The notes beneath the pieces were generated by a model. It was given only the letters and a program-made list of their open reading frames with translations. It did no database searches and had not been told where the DNA came from. Positions 18,201-22,059 of a stretch of 64,000 bases of DNA are shown here, in pieces. Made by a program: the position numbers and the translations under genes. The stretch is from Acidobacteriota bacterium (lineage in GTDB: Bacteria > Acidobacteriota > Thermoanaerobaculia > Multivoradales > J023), in NCBI GenBank assembly GCA_029263315.1, contig JAJCXR010000049.1, positions 1 through 64,000 of the forward strand, written 5' to 3'. How positions within the stretch are numbered: the stretch's first letter is position 1; every line of letters starts with the position of its first letter.

Positions 18201-20558
18201 GCGGCCGAGATTGCGTACCAGGGCCGAGAAGGCGACCTCGCTGGGCAGGATGCCGGGGGTGGCCGGGGTGGTCAAGATATCGTCATCGGCGATGGCTAGG
18301 TCAATACCCGGTGGGGCTTCTTGCACCTCCAGCAGCAGGCTGTAGGTGTTGTTGGCCTCGTCGTTCTCCACCACCGCGTTCTGGGCGTCGACCCGCAGCA
18401 GGAGACTCCGGCTGCCGGCCCGGTCCGTCGAGTCCCAGGGCACCACCAAATCGACGCTCTGACCCGCCGCCAGCCCTTGCACCGTCTGGCTCGCCACGGT
18501 GATCTCTTGCCCGGCCTGCTCTTCGAAGAGGCTGAGGTCGAAGGCCGGGGCGTCCTCGACGCCGCCATTCAGCAGCCGCACCGTCAGCTGCACTGCTTGG
18601 CCTTCGTGGGGAGAGGCGGGCACCGCCAGCACGCTGTCGATCGAGAGGTCCGCCTGGCGCGGACCGCCGAGGGCGACGACGACGCGGGCGGTGGCATAGA
18701 CGCCGCCGTCCCAACTGCCGTCGAGGCCCTGCCGCTGCCGCAAGTAGGTTTCCGCCGAGGTTTCGTCGATGGCCTGCCGGCGACCCAGGTGCCGCAAGAT
18801 CTCCAGGACGCTGGCCGTGTCATGGCTAGTGCTGGGGCTGTCGCCGAAGCCACCGTCAGCGGCGTTTTGGCGGGCCGCCAAGAAGGCGGTCGCGGCGTCT
18901 TCGACCTCGGTGAGCCGTTGCAGCCGTTGCAGCACCCGCAGCACCGCTGTGGTGGTGCCGGTGCGCCCCGGAGCGCCGGGCACCGGACCCCAACCTCCGT
19001 CGTCACCTTGGGCGCTGACGAGAAACTGGACGCCGGCTTCGAGGCCCGTCGAGCTGAGCTCGCCATAGCCGGCCAGGGCGTCGAGGGCCAGGGCGGTGTC
19101 GAGGGCGTCGCTGTGATGCTGGCCGTGCAGCCCCCAGCCACCGTCGTTCCGTTGCCGGGCCAAGAGCTCCGCCCGTTGGCTCGCCGCATCGATGCCCAAT
19201 CCGTCGAGGGCTAGGCTGTGACGGGCCAGGTAGTCGGTGGCCATTTCCCGTTGCGCGACGAGCCAATCGCCGGCCGCCTGCTGACCGCTAAAGTCGGGGT
19301 CGCGGGTCGCCAACAGCTGGAGGGCGACGGTGGTATCCCGCAGTCGCGACCCGGGGCGATCCTGCCAAAAACCCTCGGTCGTCTGGCGACCGCGCAACCA
19401 GGCGAGGGCGGCGCCGAGGTCCACCTGCTCCGGCGGCCGCACGTCGCCGCCGTCGGTACCGCTGGGTTGGCCCCCTTGTCCCGGCACTTCGCTGGGCAGG
19501 ACATGCAGCAGGCCACGGCCGCCGGTGAGGACGGCGAAGCGGTCGGCGAATTGACGCCGTAGCCGGTCGATGCCGCGTAGCTGTGCCGCCTGGACCGCCT
19601 CCTGTGGCCGGGTGAGCAGCAGGAAGGCGGCCCGTAACGGACGGTCTTCGGCACCGCTCGGCAGGCGGGGCCCATGGGCGGCGATCAGGCTGTCGACGCC
19701 AAGCCTCGAGGCGGTGGCGGCGATCTCGTCCCCCGGATTGGGGAGCTGGGTCGGGTCGATGGCGGGGTTCTGCAACAGATCGAAGGGCGGGACTTCATCG
19801 TCTCCGTAGTAGCCCGCCAGGTAGAGATCCAAGGGACTGTAGAACCGCTCGGCGGCCACCGCCCTCCAAGTGCCGTCGCCGTTGTCCCGCCAATCGCTGC
19901 CGTACATCACCGAGGCATCGCTATCGAGTAGATAGCTCCAATGGAAGCCGTCCCGTCCGAGCAAGGCGCCCTCCAAGGCGTCGCTATAGCAGCACCACTG
20001 GTGCATCAGCTCGTGGCCCATGGTCACCAAGGCGCCCTCGAAGGAGGGGCTGTTGGTTGTCAAGTCGTAGCGTCCCAGAGCCGCCATCTCCACCATGCCG
20101 AGGAGTCGGCCGTCACTACCCATGCTGGCGCTGAGGTCGAAGAGCTCCTGGCCGATGCCCTGCACCGGGTTCTGGACGCCGACATAAAAGGCCTGGGCAG
20201 TGCCGGTGTCATACTCGAAGGTCGAAAAGATGAAGAGAAAATCGTAGTCGTCGGGATGGTGTCGATAGTACTCCTGGGCCACCAGCTGCCGCGGCAAGCT
20301 GTTGAAGTCGCCGCCGCTGCGCTGGTCGTAGTTGCCCTCGATCTCCAAGACGGCGATGTGGTCACGGTCTTCGAGAAAGGTAGCGCTGAAGGGCGGCTCC
20401 ACCTTGTCCGCTCCGCCGCTTGGGGCGCTCACCGTCCCCTGGCTGGACACATCGATGCGCAGGACATGCCCTTGGCCAACGCTCCGATGAGGAAGCAGGG
20501 CCAGCAAGGTCCAGAGGAGGCAGGTGAGGGAGAGATGTTGGGCGCGGAATAGAGACAT
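294..20558 (-). CDS. Giant secreted mosaic protein (metallopeptidase-like, CARDB, FlgD/Ig, Fn3, propellers, DUF11, two vWA), 6754 aa
   Basis: A single uninterrupted frame of about 20 kb. I start at ATG 20558, which has GAGGA just upstream, rather than the TTG ten codons earlier. Residues 1-30 are a signal peptide. Rough order: a zinc-peptidase-like domain with HExxH at His182-Glu183-His186 (HELMHQW); alpha-toroid repeats like terpene cyclases with DGGWG motifs (380-630); eight CARDB-type beta domains ending in E-x-NN (633-1552); an FlgD-like Ig domain with SPDGDG (near 1560); a TolB-like propeller (1657-2160); further FlgD-like domains (near 2200, 2900, 3110); many Ig/Fn3 domains (3200-4530), one split by a discoidin-like insert (4134-4254); a second propeller (4540-4850); a ninth CARDB; three DUF11 repeats (5230-5650). 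The C-terminus is a LamG-like domain, a vWA with DLSGS, an SdrD B-like domain, then a second LamG-like and vWA pair. I see no sorting signal. Probably an extracellular adhesin or protease. Domain calls come from motif recognition and borders are approximate. Confidence 0.85.
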   Translation of the reverse strand: MSLFRAQHLSLTCLLWTLLALLPHRSVGQGHVLRIDVSSQGTVSAPSGGADKVEPPFSATFLEDRDHIAVLEIEGNYDQRSGGDFNSLPRQLVAQEYYRHHPDDYDFLFIFSTFEYDTGTAQAFYVGVQNPVQGIGQELFDLSASMGSDGRLLGMVEMAALGRYDLTTNSPSFEGALVTMGHELMHQWCCYSDALEGALLGRDGFHWSYLLDSDASVMYGSDWRDNGDGTWRAVAAERFYSPLDLYLAGYYGDDEVPPFDLLQNPAIDPTQLPNPGDEIAATASRLGVDSLIAAHGPRLPSGAEDRPLRAAFLLLTRPQEAVQAAQLRGIDRLRRQFADRFAVLTGGRGLLHVLPSEVPGQGGQPSGTDGGDVRPPEQVDLGAALAWLRGRQTTEGFWQDRPGSRLRDTTVALQLLATRDPDFSGQQAAGDWLVAQREMATDYLARHSLALDGLGIDAASQRAELLARQRNDGGWGLHGQHHSDALDTALALDALAGYGELSSTGLEAGVQFLVSAQGDDGGWGPVPGAPGRTGTTTAVLRVLQRLQRLTEVEDAATAFLAARQNAADGGFGDSPSTSHDTASVLEILRHLGRRQAIDETSAETYLRQRQGLDGSWDGGVYATARVVVALGGPRQADLSIDSVLAVPASPHEGQAVQLTVRLLNGGVEDAPAFDLSLFEEQAGQEITVASQTVQGLAAGQSVDLVVPWDSTDRAGSRSLLLRVDAQNAVVENDEANNTYSLLLEVQEAPPGIDLAIADDDILTTPATPGILPSEVAFSALVRNLGRSDAADVEVRLWAGDGVDDTLDGELLAIRSFPLLANRSSLVANFVYPLANATPPIFTFQVTSPVGEDDLANNQAALSLDLAPSVDLALGDDSLSLSPDPALLGSLATFRAEIHNYGTLDAPPAEVVFRLDDGTNSQELDRRSLTLGAGQTTVETVTWNVNQVGEMTFSAHLDEDGRVPESDESNNLASFVFQSTDDTLPDLSLTLIDPPAERIDGQRLQLRVALRNLGGLLAPAHQLSLFAGDPTAGMILASTEVPALFPGQSLEVSLVWDTFGQTGSHLLSVLADSQGTVAELDESNNRADFELLVTGPPSEAEIDVASQGLVINPDQVLALPADLELQARVRNLGLVSAEGLTLRWWLGEASNGTLLSEQSLADLPPRDELTVSLSHQLTTPGRNDFTVEVLTTSAGDDAADNLATASVRTVEGIDLRFAEPALSLEPAAAVLGYDVRFTAAIQNYGTVDSDTFQVRFLLDDGNERREIRTLALAVEAGTTAHPSFLWRTDRLGASTLEVELDTGDLIPERHEDNNLASLPFTVLDDTEPDLALDIAPLLFAPEPALEGSGNTLSTTLHNLGGGEAFDVLVTFYDGNPADGGVEIDSLTVPVVAAGASLPISVQWTNVPDPANRQIYVLADPLDAIPEPNEANNLTLRSLEVLSLPDLAVSPLSLAVEPPFPVPGDSVTLTVTTTNLGEQDTDPFSVQVFLGDPALGGQPLAAAQLSLNGLADGQTVFSFQLPSDLESATLVARVDADGQVIESREDNNQVELALAFQNRDFFVSQRYFSPDGDGIQDSSRFFFQLATPHDVQVQVKAPKGEIVRRHSTPQWASTLGGNFQWDGLDDLGRVVDDGVYTLQLIDVDGTVLGQAVVETDTNRSRLIYAAGNEFSRYTNLTCNVRNAVLRFSPDEATVYLAVEAGSANLEPGVYRMRPDTSALLTLATWGDFDDHYPIALEVAPAGDLLAVEVERVVGSGVISHKIFVLSPDGLIFEELLADGRLVGFSAAGEVIAATTGQPVEIFAIEPTTGDRRSLLTLSEQSGLFGADLAPDRSHLLVRNSSERWLVGIEGGAPRLLPPQALCETQWSGDSSLVVISCAGSHGADVFNTDGELLINLPVPIEAYPQDILPPGLDVYPPPNWLAYPGEAIPLVSWSEDDRELLMEVVYYDDSFRCGTGSYKALVHGDLATGTTTVVARSLPQLPPLDCGGEFLVDPQAPQKAHDGTTEPHLAVLPDLQHVRWWIPDAGLALTAGYGVTLDEACLEGGPCQLDHLFDEFEDFRAEEFLPSGLAMLFTSTDATRDPESSCFGPATDHTDTWTLRSLLNLTVELKVEYDEEGDLELRGTAADLNLDRYFMEWTETPSDPTSWQLMAPPSGDPVVDDILVSWIPPRPGLFTVRLTVVDLAGNRRQEVEQVSSTQTPTLVNLFADPSIFSVSGSSPIDRAEIFYDVLQPVVLSFQILDARDRPVRTLVRSHGDAAVGQSLVWDGRDEQGQPVADGTYRVVVLGSDLNLVVDSTPPVVAARFHARTSQPGSCHEVARLGDYRFSGSIFDPERRSLMPRAAFQRGRLDDDRWWQDLSYQINFYPELAPFLWVPVRDPLTDIHSPLEVVEQQLVYRTVATDRAGNSASQVAPPERHLVLEAVGVHRAQGDGFEELPPQPSLGSTSANDRAYPRHLFASSELRLRLAESVSDPLLQVFVDSRSLEGDGGVQPWQSTAVSQFLIPGSSDFIALPTDHASEFLWSGFGQPKAQQIELRVRAVDGAGGQWLSNPSVVIFEPVELMGQVTDEDLTAQSPWGAELLNLLNHPDIDLGTQVVVWGLQNLPYWNDRTVLEVQSDDDARYAEAQRFEVTAVSGGVFVVGLQDLRQDADYRFTAIVLQGTCLGEQVSYRPDRTPDEDEAELRLAVERKLAEAGCGDYAASAELEISAAASSLAELQRLEVLAVDGQGAESLLFSQQAPIPGTTHWPTPLAFPLATDVRYRVRLSGSHRLTGVTLTPVVDEVLFAAAGDPPQPVIDQPLADELVCLGGPLTLPVLGVVPVDGDFTDRTSLRWTDPLGNPRDELIEGGADPLRPFQQQLLGIYDGRGPLGGGEATVQLKVGDDRGRFTCVETPVVIDNTLEPTGLAAQDPVFSPNGDGTLDTTLLSYFSSEPTTLTMTIQGSDSTTSNPVLRTLVQNVSVIGQGTLPWNGTAEDGQVLPDGAYTVSALLRDACGHTRQHSTVVKIDTTPPTVAISEPTLAVAAASTVQVLGEVDDPNLTSYSLEVMTDDSEWVHLQTGIHGVHGTTLGSWLVLDGNLATLRLTARDRGGNVNQTEQQVSIEVQGELITFVEAAPTLFSPNGDGRLERTALRFSLSQAAAVFLTIENVDGQRLDILLGEQIFEAGSHVVPWDGTVGEVGNVLADGRYTLKLLASLQNPTFEQEAEVFVELDKTVPFTALISPAVDGWARGNESLTGTVSDLHLLGYQLTLRNLDDNSTTVLASGNAERQEEILAILDLSSDGTYELTLAANDLGESESDSRRTLQVDTTPPAVRLISPAEGALVGAGGGPVIIQGTVDEDHLANYRLDAVPVSAPGATRPVAFFEQLPVDGNLASWDLSGVPDGTYQLRLTAQDLAGWQSETTVLVEVDSTPPTVGLSSPEADQFVSAPLPILGRVTDPHLDHFTLALSPVGQQQFTEIHRQSDEVDGGVLSQWQLLPPDGAYLLRLEAIDLLGNRSQLAVPVRIDVTPPATPLDLSAELVGTNAARLQWHPVSDPDLVGYRLLRGALQVGPPLITASQWLEEGLPTGTHLYTVRAVDQASLESEPSNGAQVVVDLDAPITQLQSPQDGGRVGGIVEVVGTAFSADDFKQYRLSVAAGDSDDFVELRRSPVPVQLDTIGQWSTLGLAEESTHTLRLESEDIHGNLSAVAARVTVDNRPPAAPAALAATVSLDDVQLSWQANTETDLLGYLLYRNGQLANADGSTGGSLRPYVIPPNGVPGGLQTYLDAHRPDGTYIYHLQAIDQAENVSPPSSPLEVVVETGPPRAMISRPTANHRFDQPLYVRASVVDHDVATVQLQVRPEGAGAWTDLAPLDDSAPWDTTWQLDGVAYGTYELRAVATDHSNLMDPAPPSIQVTHQDVTPPTAVAELRLEAIDGGSVDLSWAANTTDGDLAGYHVERRDVEGAVVRLTSTALSATAFRDAAAPDGLLTYTVLAIDGADNLSPPSNEAQGRVFTPFLEPIPSPTPQNHIDLVGSVPPSVAPVEVSIDWQDAAGNRTLPALSSDEDGAFRLDGLDLLAGNNTFTVVATDPSGHRSRATSLEIEVIARPAPPVWVGSVTTGNEVDLSWQANAEPFVVGYFLHRDGQRLGSVPAIGLSSATASSSQSGFPASYALEPPTEAGARNWLSAASAAPVTGQWLEVTWSTPRPVAEVEVQWANSVRDFDLEVWQDGAWIKVGEQRNKSVFRSRVICDLEIVSQRLRIVFRSAETQAGIYYIEVFESPLITTATYHDGPLNGVFTYTLEALADSGFVSDPSLPLTILVGDGPPQPVVLSGSVDGSTVNLSWSASPSEDADRYEIYRDGAIIGELFTDEEQTFSDTNRPNGTYVYQVLTFDLQNQSSPSNSVAFTVAVEPPPAPLIVSLEQGDNDRSLVLTWQPGSGLPTSRYLVWRSTFPGGPYDLLGNTTALSAVDGNVLVDQTYYYVVQGLDDGGNSGPYSEEISGALDVVSTLPTPELIAPRLDSGDPFTTLNASTTLEGTIDSASLGLKVHVLRDGVEVGSTYPQQRLVGEASASSLDPVGAGLIRTTGDGTRTALLGAESGAVAVYEWASGDEQVITDLSGEPRWFHDHRRLLFANDGQITSHDVVDGGRTLLAQTDAARLAVPSPDGQLLAVVGVQAGVEGLWTVDPGNGSWRLLVAEAVGNFSTYGVQWSPDGQWLVFRLDSPRSLELFHLDTGERRLVEDASYTAEPSWSPDSSEIVYISQYFSSIRAVYRYQLATQQKIRVYYTSSRPAMPQYSPDGQSIGYWKRQVSSIPPSDQLYVMDLDGSPNRFVFDGNLVSGNVASWDWIGDQYFVKFRDGDGRLAANRLRTTGSFFYSVPLLIGDNTLTAFGDDLIGRVSELSEPLVVQRLSNRPDLRVGLDDVRLLPTVPRVGETSRLAVTVHSVGDVAAGDSALRVELNPPQGSPILLADSLPLSPLEVGGSTTLLYDVLPTQEGFYTVEVIADVEDDLLEADETNNRTVANFQVVASSQPVLQLATPRHFYGAHEEVALALEVFNPGDTFDGQVILWVEDGDGFIVEELMPLPVAALPFAGTWTGSSSWTTGQVFAGPYRLRASLLDSEEHILVEAAAEITVVATGSLEAELSSDRSLYLRGETVRLDAAVRISGGNESIDDAVATLRLSDAGGFEVASWAQDLGPMLPGSEVTIHRQWSSAGAFEGIYDVQLTVERGSDSAGIPAAGAATTFEVAATITAPLLVAEKTVIVSLDQDGSGNASPGDRLRYEIVVSNRGNAMAQELVVLDELAAVLTLLPESITTGAGVLRSTEPLVVDIAALEAGASTSIAFEAQVADQLPDGSVEVVNQAVIDAVGIEALLSDDPSTFEPDDATRLAIVAMPELRFSKDDSLHEDRDGDGVASPGDRLRYSLTVQNVGTTSAHQLLLEDVLPAHTTLVADGVVTSGQIEELTAGFVAVSLPQLAPQESFDLLLTVEIAPTLPGGLVELSNQALLSSLELPVQLSHDPDRPGTEQPTRTPLVASPVLVLHKTVSVDGGADSAEAGSLLTYRLEAFNQGSQAATGLRLADVLPSHTVLLPESIALSAGGLDSQEPLVASLGELAAGGSWQLTFQARVVDPLPPTADRIVNQGSLSSFELPTVLSDDPATADGPDATVLLLGGDPGQTTACDVETFSDPDLSDWQVAYLGDASAGGAAVVDDRLQLSGNGSSLYHGPDSGFFLYRPLGTDENLRLEVDVTGFPVDTGGAARKVALMLRAHLGAEAPRVMVTYVPHFPDPPTSAVQFDVRAFVGDSPRELANSVFDVPLPARLAIEKRGDRYAVLYSVDGGASWQSPGGAGFDGSIEIDLGDQPLAGLVATSYDDAALITAELDHFAVCRPADGGATVPPPLTPCDATQPVDMVLLLDLSGSMISPYGHGTGTTTRLQAAQGAITSLLDGLAQAADGSRAALLTFAGFRTPAENLAAGVQVQSGFSDDLGAVAELAASFVAADIDPGTTTPTPLALAASLELLLQAGDPDHQPAVVLITDGIPNIDLQGRGPDAYELEELQAISLDDTQGRYHRWPAVAWMGHFNPTLGTFDGEPLANSMFQIERLKLTLPKVLIYGVGLQGDGVGLGAFNQDLLDYAAYFSGARSFAAGDTTGLADAIAVLATDLDCGGIGSAAIGDRVWHDLDGNGAQDLDEPGLNGVSLDLFDSFGFGVTRVTTEGDGEYLIDTLPAGEYSLRVRPESLPPLVDLPTWDLDGLGSIDTAELSLGEGETRLDADFGYEERPTSPATTLCADDTFDDLSPQAWQLAELGDAQDAAVAVEDGALWLSGDGSSLYHGDDSGAFLYQPVTGDLRLEVDVTGFPVDQGGAVRKACLMMRADLEPRAARVMACFIPHLPGPNPGDPETAALQFDVRHADGSAEELAGLVQQVALPVRLAIERRGDVFTVFYSRDGGVHWLRPVAQLGGQAQVAMGPGPLAGLAVASYDPTQATTAAFDHWSQCRPNGEPPFEPPPSIACTPQAPLDVVYLLDLSSSMTSPMDDGTGGQTSRLEAARQGLLQLHGGLAQTPGLRSALLAFRGHDTAAANLSDNTQVLSPLGAGDAALEAQLLALDVTAIAPDTETPTALALRSTLQMLLSQSQGVRPAVVLLSDGVPNIDGRGLGPYDLRAVGGVSLRDPAGDFLSWSQVAWRGDFEPQLGTFAGEPLAHAMAALEELRLSLPELRIYALSLLGGDDGTDLTTSHRDLADYAAFVSQGLAFPVDDLTALQLAIDDIGQALSCEVSP

Positions 20559-20577
20559 AAGTCCTCGACATTCTCTG

Positions 20578-20616
20578 CAAGACTTCAAGGCAAGACTTCA
20601 AGGCAAGACGTCAATG
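20578..20616. repeat. 13-bp tandem repeat upstream of the giant gene
   Basis: The unit CAAGACTTCAAGG occurs exactly twice in tandem (20578-20590 and 20591-20603). A third, diverged copy CAAGACGTCAATG follows (20604-20616). The array sits 20-58 bases upstream of the ATG of the giant gene, in its presumed 5' leader. It could be slippage-prone or a protein-binding direct repeat; nothing in the sequence decides which. Confidence 0.7.
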
Positions 20617-20701
20617 CGAAACTTCGGTCGGCGATGTTCAGTCCGAGGCGCAGCCGAGGGGCCCGCCGGGAGCGTTCGGAGCAGGGAGTGTCGCGGCCTC
20701 C

Positions 20702-21211
20702 TCAGGGCTCCGAGGCAGGGTGGGCCACCTCAGGGGATAGGCGCAGCACCTTGCCAGGGATCTCCGGTCCTGCGGTGCCGGGCTCCACGTCCAGGGGATC
20801 CCAGGGGATCAGCTTGGAAGCGTCGGACGGTGACGCCACCTCCAGGCAGCGCACCAACGGAGGCTCGTCGTTTCCGATCGGATGTAGCCAAACCTGCCGT
20901 GGGGTCGAGCGGCCCAGCTCGTCGAGGCGGCTCAGAATGAGGGTATCCTGCGTCACTTGATGCACCGCCAGGGACTCGTCGTCGAGTCGCTGGCCACGGG
21001 ATACAACCCTCTGGAGGCCGTCAGCTCCCGCCACGACAGCCCGTCCTTGACGGGGGTCGAGGGCCAACACCACAAAACCCGGGGCGCGACAGATGGTGGT
21101 ATCGAGGGCGGATGGATCGGGCGCCACGTCGGCCTGGGCAGCGGAAACTGCCGACAGGGCGAGGATGACGAGGCCCAGCAAGGGCCCACGGGGGGGCGAG
21201 GGTCGAAACAT
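20702..21211 (-). CDS. Small exported protein with possible GspC/PilP-like fold
   Basis: 169 residues. The ATG at 21211 has GGAG seven bases upstream and opens a clear signal peptide (MFRPSPPRG, then LLGLVILALSAVSAAQA). The ATG four codons earlier and the longer open frame have no ribosome site. The mature part has alternating short hydrophobic strands and phrases such as AVVAGADGLQRVVSRGQRL and HQVTQDTLILSRLDELGR. These resemble the small periplasmic beta domain of GspC/PilP (value, processing level, Gly-Asp turn, strand). That resemblance is weak and by eye only. It lies 143 bases upstream of the giant gene on the same strand and may be its operon partner, for instance a periplasmic secretion or assembly accessory. 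Function otherwise unknown. Confidence 0.65.
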   Translation of the reverse strand: MFRPSPPRGPLLGLVILALSAVSAAQADVAPDPSALDTTICRAPGFVVLALDPRQGRAVVAGADGLQRVVSRGQRLDDESLAVHQVTQDTLILSRLDELGRSTPRQVWLHPIGNDEPPLVRCLEVASPSDASKLIPWDPLDVEPGTAGPEIPGKVLRLSPEVAHPASEP

Positions 21212-22059
21212 GAAAATCTCCATATAGCAACAGAAGGGCCGACAACCGGTAAGACCCAGAGGGCCGTTTGCCCAGGACTCATCCGTAAAGCGGCAGCCAT
21301 CCACAATTGGTATCATCTCAAGGTCGAAAAATTGGCTGCGAGACAGAATGGCGCATCGAAAAAGCAAGGCTGCTCACTTGGCACCTTCATTGGAGATAGA
21401 GTCAACAGGGCTTGAGAGTGTTTAGGGCGAAATACAAGCCAGGGCAATTGGCCAAGACGGCGCATCTAGAATCAGGGGCCGCGCGCGCGGCCGAAGGCCT
21501 CCCGCCCCACCAGGTAGTACATTGCGTTGAGAGCCCGCGACGGTCAAGCAGGATATTCGGAAAAAAGCCAAGAGCGAATAAATCCTGAGATACACCGACA
21601 CTTGGCAGCAGGAAGAAAGCAATGGGCTATCTGTATCTGAGACACCGTCCCGGGCCATCCGTGACCGTTTACTCTGCCGGACCGGTGGAGAACGATTCTT
21701 AATGTTTTCCGGAAGGTAGCCTTGGTAGTCTTTACCTAAGGGCCCGCAAAGAAATGAGTTCCCAGCATCGAGAGGGCGAGGGCACGTCTCTCACCAGGCG
21801 CGCGAGGGAGGCGTACTGGTGGAACGTCGCAGCGAGCGCAACACCACGAGAGGTGATGCAATTGCCCCCGAATGCGGAAATTATTTTGGCGCGGACCCTA
21901 AGGATTCAGAGACGATTGCAGCCCGCCAAATCGCCTCTTGCCGATGCCAGGCCACCCACGGCCGAGTCATCGGCTCGGGGTCGGGACGCCCGCCCAGGGA
22001 GATTTTCTGGGCTTCCCTGGCCGTACCCCAAACGTTGGTCCAACTCGAGGAGACTTTTG
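21212..22059. other. 848-bp gene-free divergent intergenic region
   Basis: This lies between two divergently transcribed exported-protein genes and must hold both promoters. Open frames here have no export signal, no ribosome site and low-complexity Arg/Pro/Ser composition, so I call no gene. It contains a 16-base perfect GC palindrome at 21477-21492. I found no tRNA, riboswitch core or convincing sigma-70 pair. A sigma-54-like TGGCACC at 21379 on the plus strand lacks the required GC at the -12 element. Confidence 0.6.
21477..21492. repeat. Perfect 16-bp GC palindrome
   Basis: GGCCGCGCGCGCGGCC reads identically on both strands. It lies in the long divergent intergenic region, about 265 bases from the start of the minus-strand gene and 570 from the plus-strand gene. 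It could form a cruciform or be a binding site; no role can be assigned. Confidence 0.6.

Noticed and set aside
21379..21394. TGGCACC on the plus strand as a promoter for the tail-fibre gene
   Set aside because: The -12 element is TTGGA without the essential GC, and it lies 670 bases from the start.
21754..22059. N-terminal extension of the tail-fibre-like protein
   Set aside because: No family features, and it would bury the signal peptide that starts at 22060.
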